Assembly (NCBI RefSeq): GCF_003963535.1
Contig: NZ_CP034539.1
Coordinates: forward strand, 558,001-622,000
Source of the DNA: Streptomyces cyaneochromogenes
Lineage (GTDB): Bacteria > Actinomycetota > Actinomycetes > Streptomycetales > Streptomycetaceae
Direction of reading: 5' to 3'
DNA: 64,000 bases
The notes under the pieces are model-generated. The model had not been told where the DNA came from. It saw only the letters and a list, made by a program, of their open reading frames with translations, and made no database searches. The translations under genes were made by a program, and so were the position numbers. Positions 44,140-52,364 of this stretch are shown piece by piece; the first letter of the stretch is position 1, and each line of letters opens with the position of its first letter.

Positions 44140-44375
44140 TGCTGTCATGGCCCCATCCCGAGGGGCAAGTTCCCCACTCTCGCTGAACATCAACTGGCCC
44201 GACGGTGGCTGCAGTTCATGGCGAACATCGGTCGGGCTTCCAACACGATCGAGGGCGGGGCGGTCGAGGACCACCTGCGGTTCTGTGCAGTTGAGGCCAC
44301 AGAACCCGTACTGGCCGGTGCGGACACGGTTGCCGCCTGGATCGGGGACATGTTCGACCGTCCCCGTCAGCGATC
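44140..44375 (+). pseudogene. Tyrosine recombinase (integrase) N-terminal remnant
   Basis: The plus strand reads GKFPTLAEHQLARRWLQFMA, NIGRASNTIEGGAVEDHLRF and CAVEATEPVLAGADTVAAWI, GDMFDRP. This is the SAM-like core-binding domain of phage/ICE integrases (RASNTIEAYARDLRFY ... AWIRDM). The catalytic domain with R, H, R and Y is missing. It is direct evidence that an integrative element once sat here. Confidence 0.6.
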
Positions 44376-44633
44376 GGCGAAGGCGCCGCTGCATCCGGAG
44401 ACGGGACTGGCGAACGCGACCGACGCCCGCATCCCGTCCCCGCACAGACAGCGGGGCTTGGATCTGTGCCTCGATCGCTTCGGCGATCGCCGGGTCGACG
44501 TGTCGTTCGGGCCGGGGGCTCGGTGCGCGGCGAGCGCCTGGTGGTAGCCGTCGGAGGCGGTCTCCCGGGTGCGCACCGGTCCGGCGGGCACGGGTACGGG
44601 TCGGCGGCCGCCGTGGCAGCCGTACGTAGCGAT

Positions 44634-45635
44634 TCAGGAGACGTCCGGCCGACTTGGGGGCGGCGTACTTGGCGTCAGTTCGCGGGCTCCCTGCCAAAGC
44701 GTCTCGAAGAACTCCCGGCAGCGGGCGAGGTTCTTCCGGTCCTGTTCGCCGTTGTCCAGGGACCGGCGGTCCAGCCGAGAGCCGCCGAGAATGTCCAGGA
44801 GATCGCCCTCGGCCGCGTCCGGTCCGGGAGCTGCAGCACAGTCCGGGTCAGGGCGCAGATCCAGCTTGTCGTAGAGCCCCTCATACGCCACGTCGGTGTT
44901 GATGAAGTAGAGCTTGCGCATGGGTGACACGTGCAGCACGCGGAACTCGACCGTGAGTGTTCCCTGGCCGCGCGCGGCCATCCGCCTTATGTGGGCCTTC
45001 AGTCGTAGCTCGTGCCCCACGACCATGCGTCTCAGGTGCTCACGGAACTCTGGAGCGTCGCAGAACCTGCCTCCGGCACCCACCTGGCCAGGGACGTCGA
45101 TCTCCTCGGTGAAATCCGGTACCAGAACGCGCACATGCACGCTCCGTGCGGGATCCGTGCTCAGGTTGTACAGCATGGACTTCACAGGATTGACGAACGT
45201 CTCTCCGGTGAAGCTCATCGCCGCCAAGTGCACCTCTCGCCCGGCTTCGAGCGCCTGCTGGATCTCGGTTCGCAACGCCGCGGGCGTGACCCGAGGACGC
45301 AGAACCTGGTTCAGTCGCTGCAGTTCGTCTTCGAGGCGACGCACCGTGGCGGCCAGGGACTGCTCTGTCTCCTGGTGCGTCGTATGCACCGCGTTCAGGC
45401 GCTGCACCTCGCTGTACAGCACGTAGCCCACCGCGGTGAGCAGTGCCCCGCCCAGGTAGACCTTGTCCTGCAACGCGTCACCGACGGGCTTCACGAACTG
45501 GGCGACCAGCCCCAGAGCGAAGACAACGGCGAGGACACTCTTCGTGACGGTCGACTCCGCGCGCCCCCATATGCCAGCCAGTCTCACGCTCCACGACAGC
45601 CCCGTATCCGACACAACTTCCCCCCGGCGAGCCAC
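44634..45635 (-). CDS. Membrane-anchored protein with coiled coil and possible PLD-like fold
   Basis: 333 residues from GTG 45635; GTG 45614 next to GGGGGGAA is an alternative start. Two transmembrane helices lie at about 30-50 (SVLAVVFALGLVAQFV) and 58-76. A coiled coil follows (ETEQSLAATVRRLEDELQRL). The globular domain has EVHLAAMSFTGETFVNPVKS, SVHVRVLVPDFTEEI and YEGLYDKLD, reminiscent of phospholipase D-like folds but without an HKD motif. Function unknown. It lies between integrase and IS630 remnants, so horizontal origin is plausible. Confidence 0.7.
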   Translation of the reverse strand: MARRGEVVSDTGLSWSVRLAGIWGRAESTVTKSVLAVVFALGLVAQFVKPVGDALQDKVYLGGALLTAVGYVLYSEVQRLNAVHTTHQETEQSLAATVRRLEDELQRLNQVLRPRVTPAALRTEIQQALEAGREVHLAAMSFTGETFVNPVKSMLYNLSTDPARSVHVRVLVPDFTEEIDVPGQVGAGGRFCDAPEFREHLRRMVVGHELRLKAHIRRMAARGQGTLTVEFRVLHVSPMRKLYFINTDVAYEGLYDKLDLRPDPDCAAAPGPDAAEGDLLDILGGSRLDRRSLDNGEQDRKNLARCREFFETLWQGARELTPSTPPPSRPDVS

Positions 45636-45680
45636 CGATATCGCCTTCCTACGCCCAGAGTGCCCGCCAAACCAGCAGAT

Positions 45681-46010
45681 GAGTCCGGATAGGACTGGCC
45701 GGCCTCGTCCTCGAAGACGATCCAGCCGTTGCAGGCCCCCGCGGTGCTCTTTACCGCGGCCGGCTCTCCTTCTTCCACACGTCGACCGATGCTTCGTGGG
45801 GCTCGATCGCCCGACGTGTGGGCTCCTGCCACGACCACCCGTGCCGCTTCAGCAGCCGCCGCGTACTCGCGACGGTGTAGCTCACGTGGAACAAGCGGCC
45901 GAGCAGAGTCCTGACCCGCGCCGCCGTCCGCCGCTGGTCTGCCGGGACGTGAACGAGGGGCCACGCTCCAGCTCCCGTTCCAGCCTGGCGCGGCCCGCCG
46001 CGACGCTGCG
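45681..46010 (-). pseudogene. IS630-family transposase remnant
   Basis: RARLERELERGP, then RTAARVRTLLGRLFHVSYTV, STRRLLKRHGWSWQEPTRRA and EASVDVWKKESRPR are in one frame up to a stop. VKSTAGACNGWIVFEDEAGQ follows in another. This is the winged-helix and first DDE region of IS630 elements (Tc1/mariner group). The rest is missing. Confidence 0.75.
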
Positions 46011-46039
46011 GGTGAGGGAGCGGTCAGCGTCGCGCCTGG

Positions 46040-46423
46040 TCAGGGCCGGGCAGGCTGGAACAGCTCGATGAGATTGCCTGCCGGGTCGGCCAGCAGGATC
46101 TGGCGTCCCCCGGGACCGGAGACGACGTCACCGAGGAAGGAGAGACCGGCGCTACGCAGCCGAGCGATCTCGGCATCGAGGTCGTCGAAGGTGAGGTGGA
46201 TGCGGTTGCCGCCCACGACGGCAGCCTCCTTCGGGGTGGCCCGGGCGCCCGAGCTCGCCGGGCCCGACAGCAGCAGGCGCAGCCGGCCTCGGACCACGTC
46301 GGCGAAGGCAGGGGCGGCGCTGGAGTTCAGCGTGAACCCGAGGTGGGTGGTGTAGAAGTCGGTGGCGGCTCGCACGTCATCGACGAGGTAGCGGACGCTG
46401 ACGTATTCGTCGTGAGTGTTCAT
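46040..46423 (-). CDS. VOC (glyoxalase/bleomycin resistance) family protein
   Basis: 127 residues. The ATG overlaps the stop of the ArsR-ArsC gene (ATGA), so the two are co-translated. One VOC module pair: YVSVRYLVDDVRAATDFYTT, HLGFTLN, NRIHLTFDDLDAEIARLRSA and GGRQILLADPAGNLIELFQP with the metal-binding Glu near the end. It has no Cys, so it is not an ArsI-type C-As lyase. VOC genes are frequently found in actinobacterial arsenic loci. An exact role, such as detoxifying an aldehyde or organoarsenical, is inference. Confidence 0.85.
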   Translation of the reverse strand: MNTHDEYVSVRYLVDDVRAATDFYTTHLGFTLNSSAAPAFADVVRGRLRLLLSGPASSGARATPKEAAVVGGNRIHLTFDDLDAEIARLRSAGLSFLGDVVSGPGGRQILLADPAGNLIELFQPARP

Positions 46424-47217
46424 GGCTCGGACCTCGCAACGGCCTCGGGGGTGTTCAGGACCGGCATCAGGTACCTGATACGGGTGTCTATGTCTGCCGC
46501 CGCTTGCTGGAAGGCCGCATAGCCGGCCTGGCCGGTGGCGCCCGCTGCGCCCGGGTCGGCCATACTCCAGTGGACCCTCCGCGGACCGAACCCCGGGCAG
46601 ACCTCACGAGCCTTGTCGCACAAGGTGATCACGTGATCGAAGCGGCGGTCGGCCAGGTCGTCCACGTGCTGGGTACGCCGACCGGAGAGGTCGATGCCGA
46701 ACGACTCGCGCAGCACCCGGACGGCATGCGGGTGCAGGTGCGGCTTGGGACTGGTGCCCGCGCTGGCCGTCGTTACGCGGCCGGCCGTGTGGTGGCGCAG
46801 CAGAGCTTCAGCGATCGGCGAGCGGGCGCTGTTGCCTGTGCACACGAAGAGGACCGCGACCCGGCGGTTTCCGGCCCGGGCGACCGGACGACGGGGAGGT
46901 GACGGGACCAGGCGCAACGCCGGGTGCAGGGCAGCACCGCCGGCAGCCAGCGCCTCAGCGCAATGCTCCAGGTCGAGGCGGTAGTAGCTGTCCCGGCCGT
47001 CGAAGCTGCTGCGCCTGGCCGTGACCAGACCGCCGTCGCGCATCAGCCGCAGGTGATACGAGACCAGGTTCTGCGGCTCCCCGACACGTTCCACCAGTTC
47101 ACGGACCCGATAGTCGCCGTCGGCGAGTTCCGTCAGCAGGCGCCAGCGCAGCGGATGCGCAGCCAGCCGGACAAATTCCGGCGGCGTGACAGCCGCTTCC
47201 GCGGGTCGGGGTCCCAT
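46420..47217 (-). CDS. ArsR regulator fused to an arsenate reductase (LMW-PTP fold)
   Basis: 265 residues from ATG 47217; TACCTT 6 nt upstream makes it leaderless, and the ArsR operator lies just beyond. Domain 1 (about 1-95) is a winged helix: FVRLAAHPLRWRLLTELADG, VRELVERVGEPQNLVSYHLR, LMRDGGLVTARRS. Domain 2 (about 118-250) is a low-molecular-weight phosphatase/ArsC with the P-loop VLFVCTGNSARSPIAEALL (C-x5-R), the redox Cys candidate in ITLCDKAREVCPGFG and general acid Asp in MADPGA. It would sense As(III) and reduce As(V) in one chain. The arsenite exporter is not in this window. The next gene is a coupled VOC protein. Confidence 0.9.
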   Translation of the reverse strand: MGPRPAEAAVTPPEFVRLAAHPLRWRLLTELADGDYRVRELVERVGEPQNLVSYHLRLMRDGGLVTARRSSFDGRDSYYRLDLEHCAEALAAGGAALHPALRLVPSPPRRPVARAGNRRVAVLFVCTGNSARSPIAEALLRHHTAGRVTTASAGTSPKPHLHPHAVRVLRESFGIDLSGRRTQHVDDLADRRFDHVITLCDKAREVCPGFGPRRVHWSMADPGAAGATGQAGYAAFQQAAADIDTRIRYLMPVLNTPEAVARSEP

Positions 47218-47230
47218 AGCTCGAAGGTAC

Positions 47231-47246
47231 ATCAAGCCAAATTGAT
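47231..47246 (-). promoter_or_regulatory. ArsR-type operator
   Basis: ATCAA-N6-TTGAT, the classic ArsR/SmtB dyad, sits one base beyond the -10 hexamer (AAGGTA on the plus strand at 47224-47229) of the ArsR-ArsC gene. Binding would block its own leaderless promoter. Confidence 0.75.
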
Positions 47247-47325
47247 GGGCCTGATCTGCTTTGGCGACATCCGAGATCAGGGGTTCTGCCCCGGGAGGGT
47301 GTCCGTCAGGGAGAGCACGGGAAAG

Positions 47326-47390
47326 AGGAAGCCCCGGCCTCGCCGTTCGTTCACGCCGGAGTTCGAGGCCGAGATTTTCGCGAAGGAGAC
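47326..47390 (+). pseudogene. Fragment of an IS3-family OrfA
   Basis: RPRRSFTPEFEAEIFAKE matches the usual start of IS3-type OrfA proteins (RRSFTPEFKAEIVEL). Only about 20 residues can be recognised and the following frame is random. This part of the 47218-47796 spacer holds nothing else I can identify. Confidence 0.4.
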
Positions 47391-47796
47391 CCGGTCACGG
47401 CGCACCCGTTCACCGAGACGGAGAAGCGAGCCGGTCCCGACGTCAAGCGCAAGCCGGACGACCGGGCCGGGATGGCCGGATGTGACACCTGAGCAGGCTG
47501 CTGCGCTGTAGCGGGTGTGGACCGGCGAGCACGGTCCCGCGAGGCCCGCCCCGTTCCTCCTTCGTCGGCGGGCCGTCGCGCCAGAGGCGGGCAGGCGCTC
47601 ATCCCCCCGACGTCTGCCTGCCCGGCGCGCCGTCGCCCGGCGCCGATCGGCCCAGCGCCGAACCCAGCCCCGTGCCGGGCCGATCGGTGCTGGACGCCGG
47701 AGCGTCTGTACGCTGAACGCGCCCGGCGCAATTGATGTCGTATCGCTTGAATTCAGGCGCCGGGGCGATGAGTTGTCCTCGGGGCGAGGGGTGGGT

Positions 47797-49050
47797 GTGT
47801 ACGTGCTCGTAGCTGATCGGTACCAGCTCGACCAACCGCTGGGGCGCGGCGCGATCGGCGAGGTCTGGCACGCCACCGACCAGGTCCTGAACCGGGCGGT
47901 CGCCGTGAAACTGCTGCGGCCCGGCCAGACCGATCAAGTGGCGGCCACCGACGCCGAACGCTTCCGCCTGGAGGCCCAGACCGCGGCCCGCCTCAACCAC
48001 CCCAACCTGGTCGGCGTCCACGACTTCGGCTCCCACGGCGGCCGGCTCTTCCTGGTCATGGAACTCGTCGACGGCTGGACCCTGGCTCAGGAACGCGCCC
48101 GGCGCAGCGTCCTGCCCCCGGACGAGGCCGCCGGCATCGCGGCGCAGATGGCAGCGGGCCTGGCCGCCGCACACTGCCGGCAGGTGATCCACCGGGACAT
48201 CAAGCCGGGCAACGTGATGCTCACCGCCGACGGCACCGTGAAGATCACCGACTTCGGGATCGCGCGCTTCGCCAACGACCAAGCCGGCACCCTGACCGCT
48301 ACGGGCAAGATCGTCGGCTCCGCCGCCTACCTCTCCCCCGAACGCGGACTCGGCCAGCCCGCCCAGCCCGCCTCCGACGTCTACTCCCTCGGCTGTGTGC
48401 TGTACGAACTTCTCACCGGGCGACCGCCCTTCCCCGGCACGAACGCCGTGGCCGTGGTCAAGCAGCACATCGAGACCGCCCCGATCCCACCCGCCCAGCT
48501 ACGCCCGGAACTCCCGCACCCGCTCTCCGACTACGTCCTGGACCTGCTGGCCAAGGACCCGGCACGGCGCCCCACCGCCGAACAGGCTGCCACCTGGTTG
48601 ACCGGGTACCAGGAGCGGCCGAATCCGGTCAGTCCCGAGCCGAGGGACGAGCCCACCACCGAGCTCCCTGCGTCATCGCCGACCGAACAGACCGGCACAT
48701 CCCCGGCCCCCGCCCAGCGAGCACACAGCCGCAGGATGTCCCCCAAGGCGCTCCTCGGCTTGGCCGGCTTCGCCCTCCTCGCCACGGTCGTCGCTGTCGG
48801 CGTCTCCCTGGCCTCCGGTGACAACGACCCCGCCATGCCGGCCCCCGGCAGCACGCCGTCGTCCTCCGCACCCGCTGCCCCCGCGTCCGAGACGCCGTCA
48901 TCCTCGCCCCCGGCTGCCTCCGCCCCTTCACCCACGCCGGGCGACCGCAAGCCTGAAGAGAATCGGCGGGAAGCAGACGAAGAACGCAAGAAGGCGGAGG
49001 AGCAGCGGAAAAGGGAGGATCAGAAGGAGGACAAGAAGGGCAAGGGCTGA
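47797..49050 (+). CDS. Membrane-anchored Ser/Thr protein kinase
   Basis: 417 residues if started at GTG 47797; GTG 47791 and 47803 are also possible, with a GAGGGG stretch just before. Kinase domain (about 7-265): GRGAIGEVW, VAVKLLRPG (ATP Lys), IHRDIKPGNVML (catalytic loop), ITDFGIARF, and SAAYLSPERGLGQPAQPASD (activation loop and APE region). A Pro/Ser/Thr-rich linker, one transmembrane helix (LLGLAGFALLATVVAVGVSLA) and a Ser/Pro/Ala tail ending in a charged Lys/Glu coil (EERKKAEEQRKREDQKEDKK) follow. There are no PASTA repeats. A strong terminator follows. Confidence 0.9.
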   Translation: MYVLVADRYQLDQPLGRGAIGEVWHATDQVLNRAVAVKLLRPGQTDQVAATDAERFRLEAQTAARLNHPNLVGVHDFGSHGGRLFLVMELVDGWTLAQERARRSVLPPDEAAGIAAQMAAGLAAAHCRQVIHRDIKPGNVMLTADGTVKITDFGIARFANDQAGTLTATGKIVGSAAYLSPERGLGQPAQPASDVYSLGCVLYELLTGRPPFPGTNAVAVVKQHIETAPIPPAQLRPELPHPLSDYVLDLLAKDPARRPTAEQAATWLTGYQERPNPVSPEPRDEPTTELPASSPTEQTGTSPAPAQRAHSRRMSPKALLGLAGFALLATVVAVGVSLASGDNDPAMPAPGSTPSSSAPAAPASETPSSSPPAASAPSPTPGDRKPEENRREADEERKKAEEQRKREDQKEDKKGKG

Positions 49051-49070
49051 GACCCGCCCGTAGAGCGAAC

Positions 49071-49102
49071 GGCCCTGCCGCACGGGGGATTGCGGCAGGG
49101 CC
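49071..49102 (+). terminator. Hairpin terminator after the kinase
   Basis: Perfect 12-bp arms GGCCCTGCCGCA and TGCGGCAGGGCC around an 8-nt loop, 20 nt after the stop. Confidence 0.8.
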
Positions 49103-49162
49103 TTGCCGGCAGCGTATGCCCGGACGCGACCCACATGGCCGGCACACGCAAGCGGGAAGTCG

Positions 49163-49690
49163 TCAGGCGGTGGCCGGAGCCGGGCCGACCAGTTCGCACA
49201 GGACGTCTTCCCTGGTCCCGAAGCCGAGAACGGCGCCCGTCCCGCCCATGACGGCGGCCAGGCGGCTGCCGTCGGCGCGCAGCGCGGTGATGGTGTCGTC
49301 CAGCGGGATGTCGATGCGGACCTGGGTGACCGGGTGCAGGCACTGCGTGGGAAGGGCTGGAACCGGTCGGCGACGCCGAGCGTGTTTTTGATGTGCAGAT
49401 AGCCGAGCAGGGTGCCGTTCGGACCGGTGACGGGGAATCGGGAGTGCCCGCGTCGGCGGCCGTTCGGCCCCAGGTGGGCAGGTGTGATGGTGTGGTCGAC
49501 GGTGCGCATCTTCTGCACGGGGACGAGGATCTCACCCACCGGCCGGGTGCCCGGTTCCAGTGCGTCGCGCAGCCGTTCGCCGTCGGCGGGGGCGAGCAGG
49601 CCGGCCTCACTGGAGTCGAGGACCGTGCGGGCGAGCTGGTCGTCGGTCCGTCCGGCAGCCCCACACGCCTGCGAAGCCGGGAGCGAGCCC
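49163..49690 (-). pseudogene. C-terminal remnant of a CBS-domain (CorC/hemolysin-like) membrane protein
   Basis: TVLDSSEAGLLAPADGERLR, DALEPGTRPVGEILVPVQKM, HSRFPVTGPNGTLLGYLHIK and NTLGVADRFQPFPR follow in one frame. After a one-base shift, LHPVTQVRIDIPLDDTITAL, GSRLAAVMGGTGAVLGFGTR and EDVLCELVGPAPATA reach the stop. This is the paired CBS region of CNNM/CorC proteins. The N-terminal transmembrane domain (about 200 residues) is missing. Convergent with the kinase. Confidence 0.75.
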
Positions 49691-49904
49691 TGTCTGTTCC
49701 CCACTCGGTCACGACGATGAGACCCGCCCCACGGCCAACGCCCCGCCCAGCGGCGGATGAGGACCCGCCAGTCGGCGGGGGCAATCCGGCCACCTGCCGG
49801 ATGGTTGCACCGGCACGTTTCCTGAAGTCTTGTGACCAACGCTGCGGTCGGCACATGACCAGGCCGGCAGCGTCCCCGTCCCGATCGGGGAAGGAGGTCG
49901 CAGG

Positions 49905-50528
49905 ATGGCTCTGCGAGTGACGATGCTGTGTGCAACCGGCGCGGAAGTCAGGGATGACCTGGTCTTCGGGGACGGTTCCTTGAGTGACCGCGGACGGGGT
50001 GAGGACACAGCGACGGAGGCTGTCCTTCCGCCGTACTCACTGGCGCTCCGAGCGCCCTCCGCCCGCTGCGCGCGGGCCGCTGAGGCCCTCGCGATCGCGG
50101 CCGCGCCCGAGAATGCCCTGCGTGACCTGGATTACGGCAGCTGGTACGGCCGCCCGCGCAAAGACATCGTGGCCGAGGACCCCTACGGCTTCTCAGCTTG
50201 GCTGACGGATCCCGACGCCGCACCGCACGGGGGCGAGTCCGTCGCTCGGCTCTGCCGTCGGACAGCGGCATGGCTGAGTTCTCTGCCCGCCGACGCGGAG
50301 CGCATACTCACCATCACCGAGGCCGCCATTGTCCGAGCCTCACTGGTCCATGTCCTGTGCGCACCTGCCCACGCCTTCTGGCAGCTCGGTGTTCCGCCCC
50401 TGTCCGCGGTCACACTGACGATGCGCGACGGCTGCTGGAACGCCCGGCTCGGCTGCATGGCCATTCCCCAGCAACAGCAGTCGGCCGACAGCTCTGCATC
50501 CGTCACCCCCCTCCTCGTCCGGCCATGA
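49905..50528 (+). CDS. Histidine-phosphatase-fold protein lacking both catalytic His
   Basis: 207 residues from ATG 49905 with an ideal AAGGAGG upstream. The fold is recognisable: SLALRAPSARCARAAEALAI, LRDLDYGSWYGRPRKDIVAE, DAAPHGGESVARLCRRTAAW, LVHVLCAPAHAFWQLGVPPL. In active members the N-terminus has a His in a RHG/SHA-type motif; here it reads RVTMLCATGAEV. The second His (VTHPAVVRA in relatives) is Glu in LTITEAAIVRA. The enzyme is therefore probably inactive as a phosphatase and may bind a ligand. The coding region is intact, so it is not a pseudogene. Confidence 0.75.
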   Translation: MALRVTMLCATGAEVRDDLVFGDGSLSDRGRGEDTATEAVLPPYSLALRAPSARCARAAEALAIAAAPENALRDLDYGSWYGRPRKDIVAEDPYGFSAWLTDPDAAPHGGESVARLCRRTAAWLSSLPADAERILTITEAAIVRASLVHVLCAPAHAFWQLGVPPLSAVTLTMRDGCWNARLGCMAIPQQQQSADSSASVTPLLVRP

Positions 50529-51308
50529 CCTCCATGTGAGCCGTCCGGGAAGAGTACGAAGTGCCGTGAGCCAGAAGGGGCGCAGTTCGGCGCAGGCCCG
50601 CGCCGAGGGCGCCTCGGCGAGGTGAAATCGTGTCCTTCCCGGGCAGGAGGCACCGGCCCCGGCGCGCGGAGCCGGCCTGATCCGCCGGACGGGCCATGTC
50701 GGGATACGCCGTAGAACCTGGCCCTCCTCCCATGAACGGTGTGCGAAATGATCCGCAGCCCCGTCGCCGGGCGGAGGTCCGGTCAGTAGCGTCGTCGTCC
50801 ACCACATCCCCGTCCCAGGACCCGAGACGAAGACCGCCAACGGCACGTGGACTGGCCGGTGGAGGACATCGCCGGCCAGGACCTGGACGGCGTACGGGCC
50901 ATCCGTGACGACATACGGGCCCGCGTCGAGCGCCTGGCCGACGGCCTGGCGGACGCGGACGTATTCGCCGGAGGCCGAGCCGTACGGGCGGCGGCGACGC
51001 CGACGATGAAAGGGCTGTTCAGCCTGCCTTCGACAGTGCTCGGAAGCGCGGGTACTCGCCGCTGCCGCAGATGTCCTCCCGGTGCTGAAAGCCCAGCCGG
51101 TGAGTGCCACGACTGCGGCCGCGCCGGCGCGAGCAGGAGCGACACCCCGGAACCGGCCGGGTCGCAAGGCGGCGGATCGGATCAGCCTGCGGGACATACG
51201 CACGTTGTGTCGCGCCGCCAGTCCGTTCGATCTGCCACCACGCTCGCCGCCGACAGCCGCCGAACAGCGAGGACGCGTGCTCAGAAGCGCCCACACGGAC
51301 GCCTAATC
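50529..51308. other. Spacer with decayed sequence
   Basis: Nearly 800 bp with no intact gene. The only recognisable part is a short arsenate-reductase-like segment at 50830-50960, listed separately. Confidence 0.4.
50830..50960 (+). pseudogene. Tail of an arsenate reductase (LMW-PTP type)
   Basis: RHVDWPVEDIAGQDLDGVRA followed by IRDDIRARVERLADGL resembles the end of thioredoxin-linked ArsC/LMW-PTP proteins (WPVPDPAGQ..E.VRAIRDDI..RV). The P-loop part is absent. Interesting because an intact ArsR-ArsC fusion lies 3.6 kb away. Confidence 0.4.
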
Positions 51309-51325
51309 GGATAGGTCATCCGGTT
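51309..51325 (-). promoter_or_regulatory. TetR operator copy A (SDR promoter)
   Basis: Read on the minus strand: AACCGGATGACCTATCC, matching the AACCGGATGANNTATCC consensus found four times in the SDR and TetR promoters. Confidence 0.65.
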
Positions 51326-51341
51326 CTGCTATGTTGACCTC

Positions 51342-51358
51342 AACCGGATAACTCATCC
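51342..51358 (+). promoter_or_regulatory. TetR operator copy B (SDR promoter)
   Basis: AACCGGATAACTCATCC, inverted relative to copy A with 16 bp between. It ends 23 nt before the SDR start codon. Confidence 0.65.
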
Positions 51359-51381
51359 ACATAGACGGAACGGATCGCGCG

Positions 51382-52260
51382 ATGAAGCAGACAGCGGTGG
51401 TCACCGCAGGAACAGCGGGAATCGGACTGGAGACCGCGTTGGGGTTGGCCGAGGCAGGCCTGGCGGTCACCGTGGTCGGGCGCAACGCCGAGCGCGGTGC
51501 CCGCGCCATCGAACGGATCAACGCCACAGCACCGCTGCATTCCGCGCGGTTCCTGGCCACCGACCTCGCCTCGCTCGACGCGGTCCGCACCCTCGCCGAC
51601 CGGATCGCCGCCGAGGGCCCACTGACGGTGCTGGTCAACAACGTCGGGGCGATGTTCCCGGACCGGCAGGACTCGGTCGACGGGATCGAGGCGTCGTTCG
51701 CCGTCAACCACCTCTCGCCTTACCTGTTGACCGAACTGCTGCTGCCGGCACTGCGAGCCGGTGCGCCGAGCCGGATCGTGAACGTCACCTCGGGCGCCGT
51801 CGGCGTCGCCAAGCGCGCCTTCGACGCCGTCGAGCCGCCCGGCGGCTACTACGGCTTCCACTGGTACGGCCGCGCCAAGCTCGCCAACCTCGCCTACGCA
51901 CTGGAGCTTGCCGGCCGACTCGACGGCACGGGCGTCTCGGTCTTCGCGGCGGACCCCGGCGGCGCCGCGACCGACATGACCAACGGCACCATGCGCGACC
52001 CGAAGATCGTCTCGCCGGGACTGAGGCTGCTCTGGCCGCTGGTCCGGCGGAAGTTCGAACGCTCGACCTCGGGCCCGGCGTCAGCGGCCGCCAAGCCCTC
52101 GATCTTCGCCGCGACCGACGGCTCGCTGACCGGCCGAACCGGCGTCGTCATCGGGCCCCGGGCGCAGCCTGTCACGCCCTTGCGTTCGGCAGCTGATCCT
52201 CGCGTCGCCGAAGCCGTCCGCCACCTCAGTGAGCGCCTCGCACCCCTCACGGCCGGGTGA
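51382..52260 (+). CDS. SDR-family NAD(P)-dependent dehydrogenase
   Basis: 292 residues. The nucleotide motif VVTAGTAGIGLETALGLAEA, LVNNVGAMFP (NNAG variant), SFAVNHLSPYLLTELLLPAL, Ser in IVNVTSGAVG and the YxxxK in WYGRAKLANLAYALELA are in order. Length and the NHL/AVNHL region place it with the retinol dehydrogenase-like/atypical classical SDRs. Two inverted copies of a 17-bp site in its promoter are shared with the TetR gene downstream, so it is the likely target of that repressor. The substrate, possibly a xenobiotic carbonyl, is unknown. Confidence 0.88.
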   Translation: MKQTAVVTAGTAGIGLETALGLAEAGLAVTVVGRNAERGARAIERINATAPLHSARFLATDLASLDAVRTLADRIAAEGPLTVLVNNVGAMFPDRQDSVDGIEASFAVNHLSPYLLTELLLPALRAGAPSRIVNVTSGAVGVAKRAFDAVEPPGGYYGFHWYGRAKLANLAYALELAGRLDGTGVSVFAADPGGAATDMTNGTMRDPKIVSPGLRLLWPLVRRKFERSTSGPASAAAKPSIFAATDGSLTGRTGVVIGPRAQPVTPLRSAADPRVAEAVRHLSERLAPLTAG

Positions 52261-52301
52261 CGAGACCCAAAGCCGATCAGCATCACTCCAGAGACGTGAG
52301 C

Positions 52302-52318
52302 GGGTACCTCATCCGGTT
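52302..52318 (-). promoter_or_regulatory. TetR operator copy C (TetR promoter)
   Basis: Minus-strand reading AACCGGATGAGGTACCC, one of four related 17-mers. Confidence 0.65.
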
Positions 52319-52332
52319 CGCACGCAACAGCA

Positions 52333-52349
52333 ATCCGGATGAGCTATCC
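52333..52349 (+). promoter_or_regulatory. TetR operator copy D (TetR promoter)
   Basis: ATCCGGATGAGCTATCC, inverted relative to copy C with 14 bp between. It abuts the probable -10 hexamer TAGACT (52353-52358), 6 nt before the TetR ATG. Confidence 0.65.
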
Positions 52350-52364
52350 AGTTAGACTCCTCCC

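Noticed and set aside
44370..44600. Minus-strand DPAIAEAIEAQIQ stretch resembling the linker of Mu-type transposases
   Set aside because: The similarity is about 15 residues with no flanking support. It was not listed as a remnant.
49839..49873. ACGCTGC...GCAGCGT hairpin before the histidine-phosphatase-like gene, considered as a cobalamin riboswitch
   Set aside because: The conserved B12-box bases are missing and the stem is short. Left as an unassigned hairpin.
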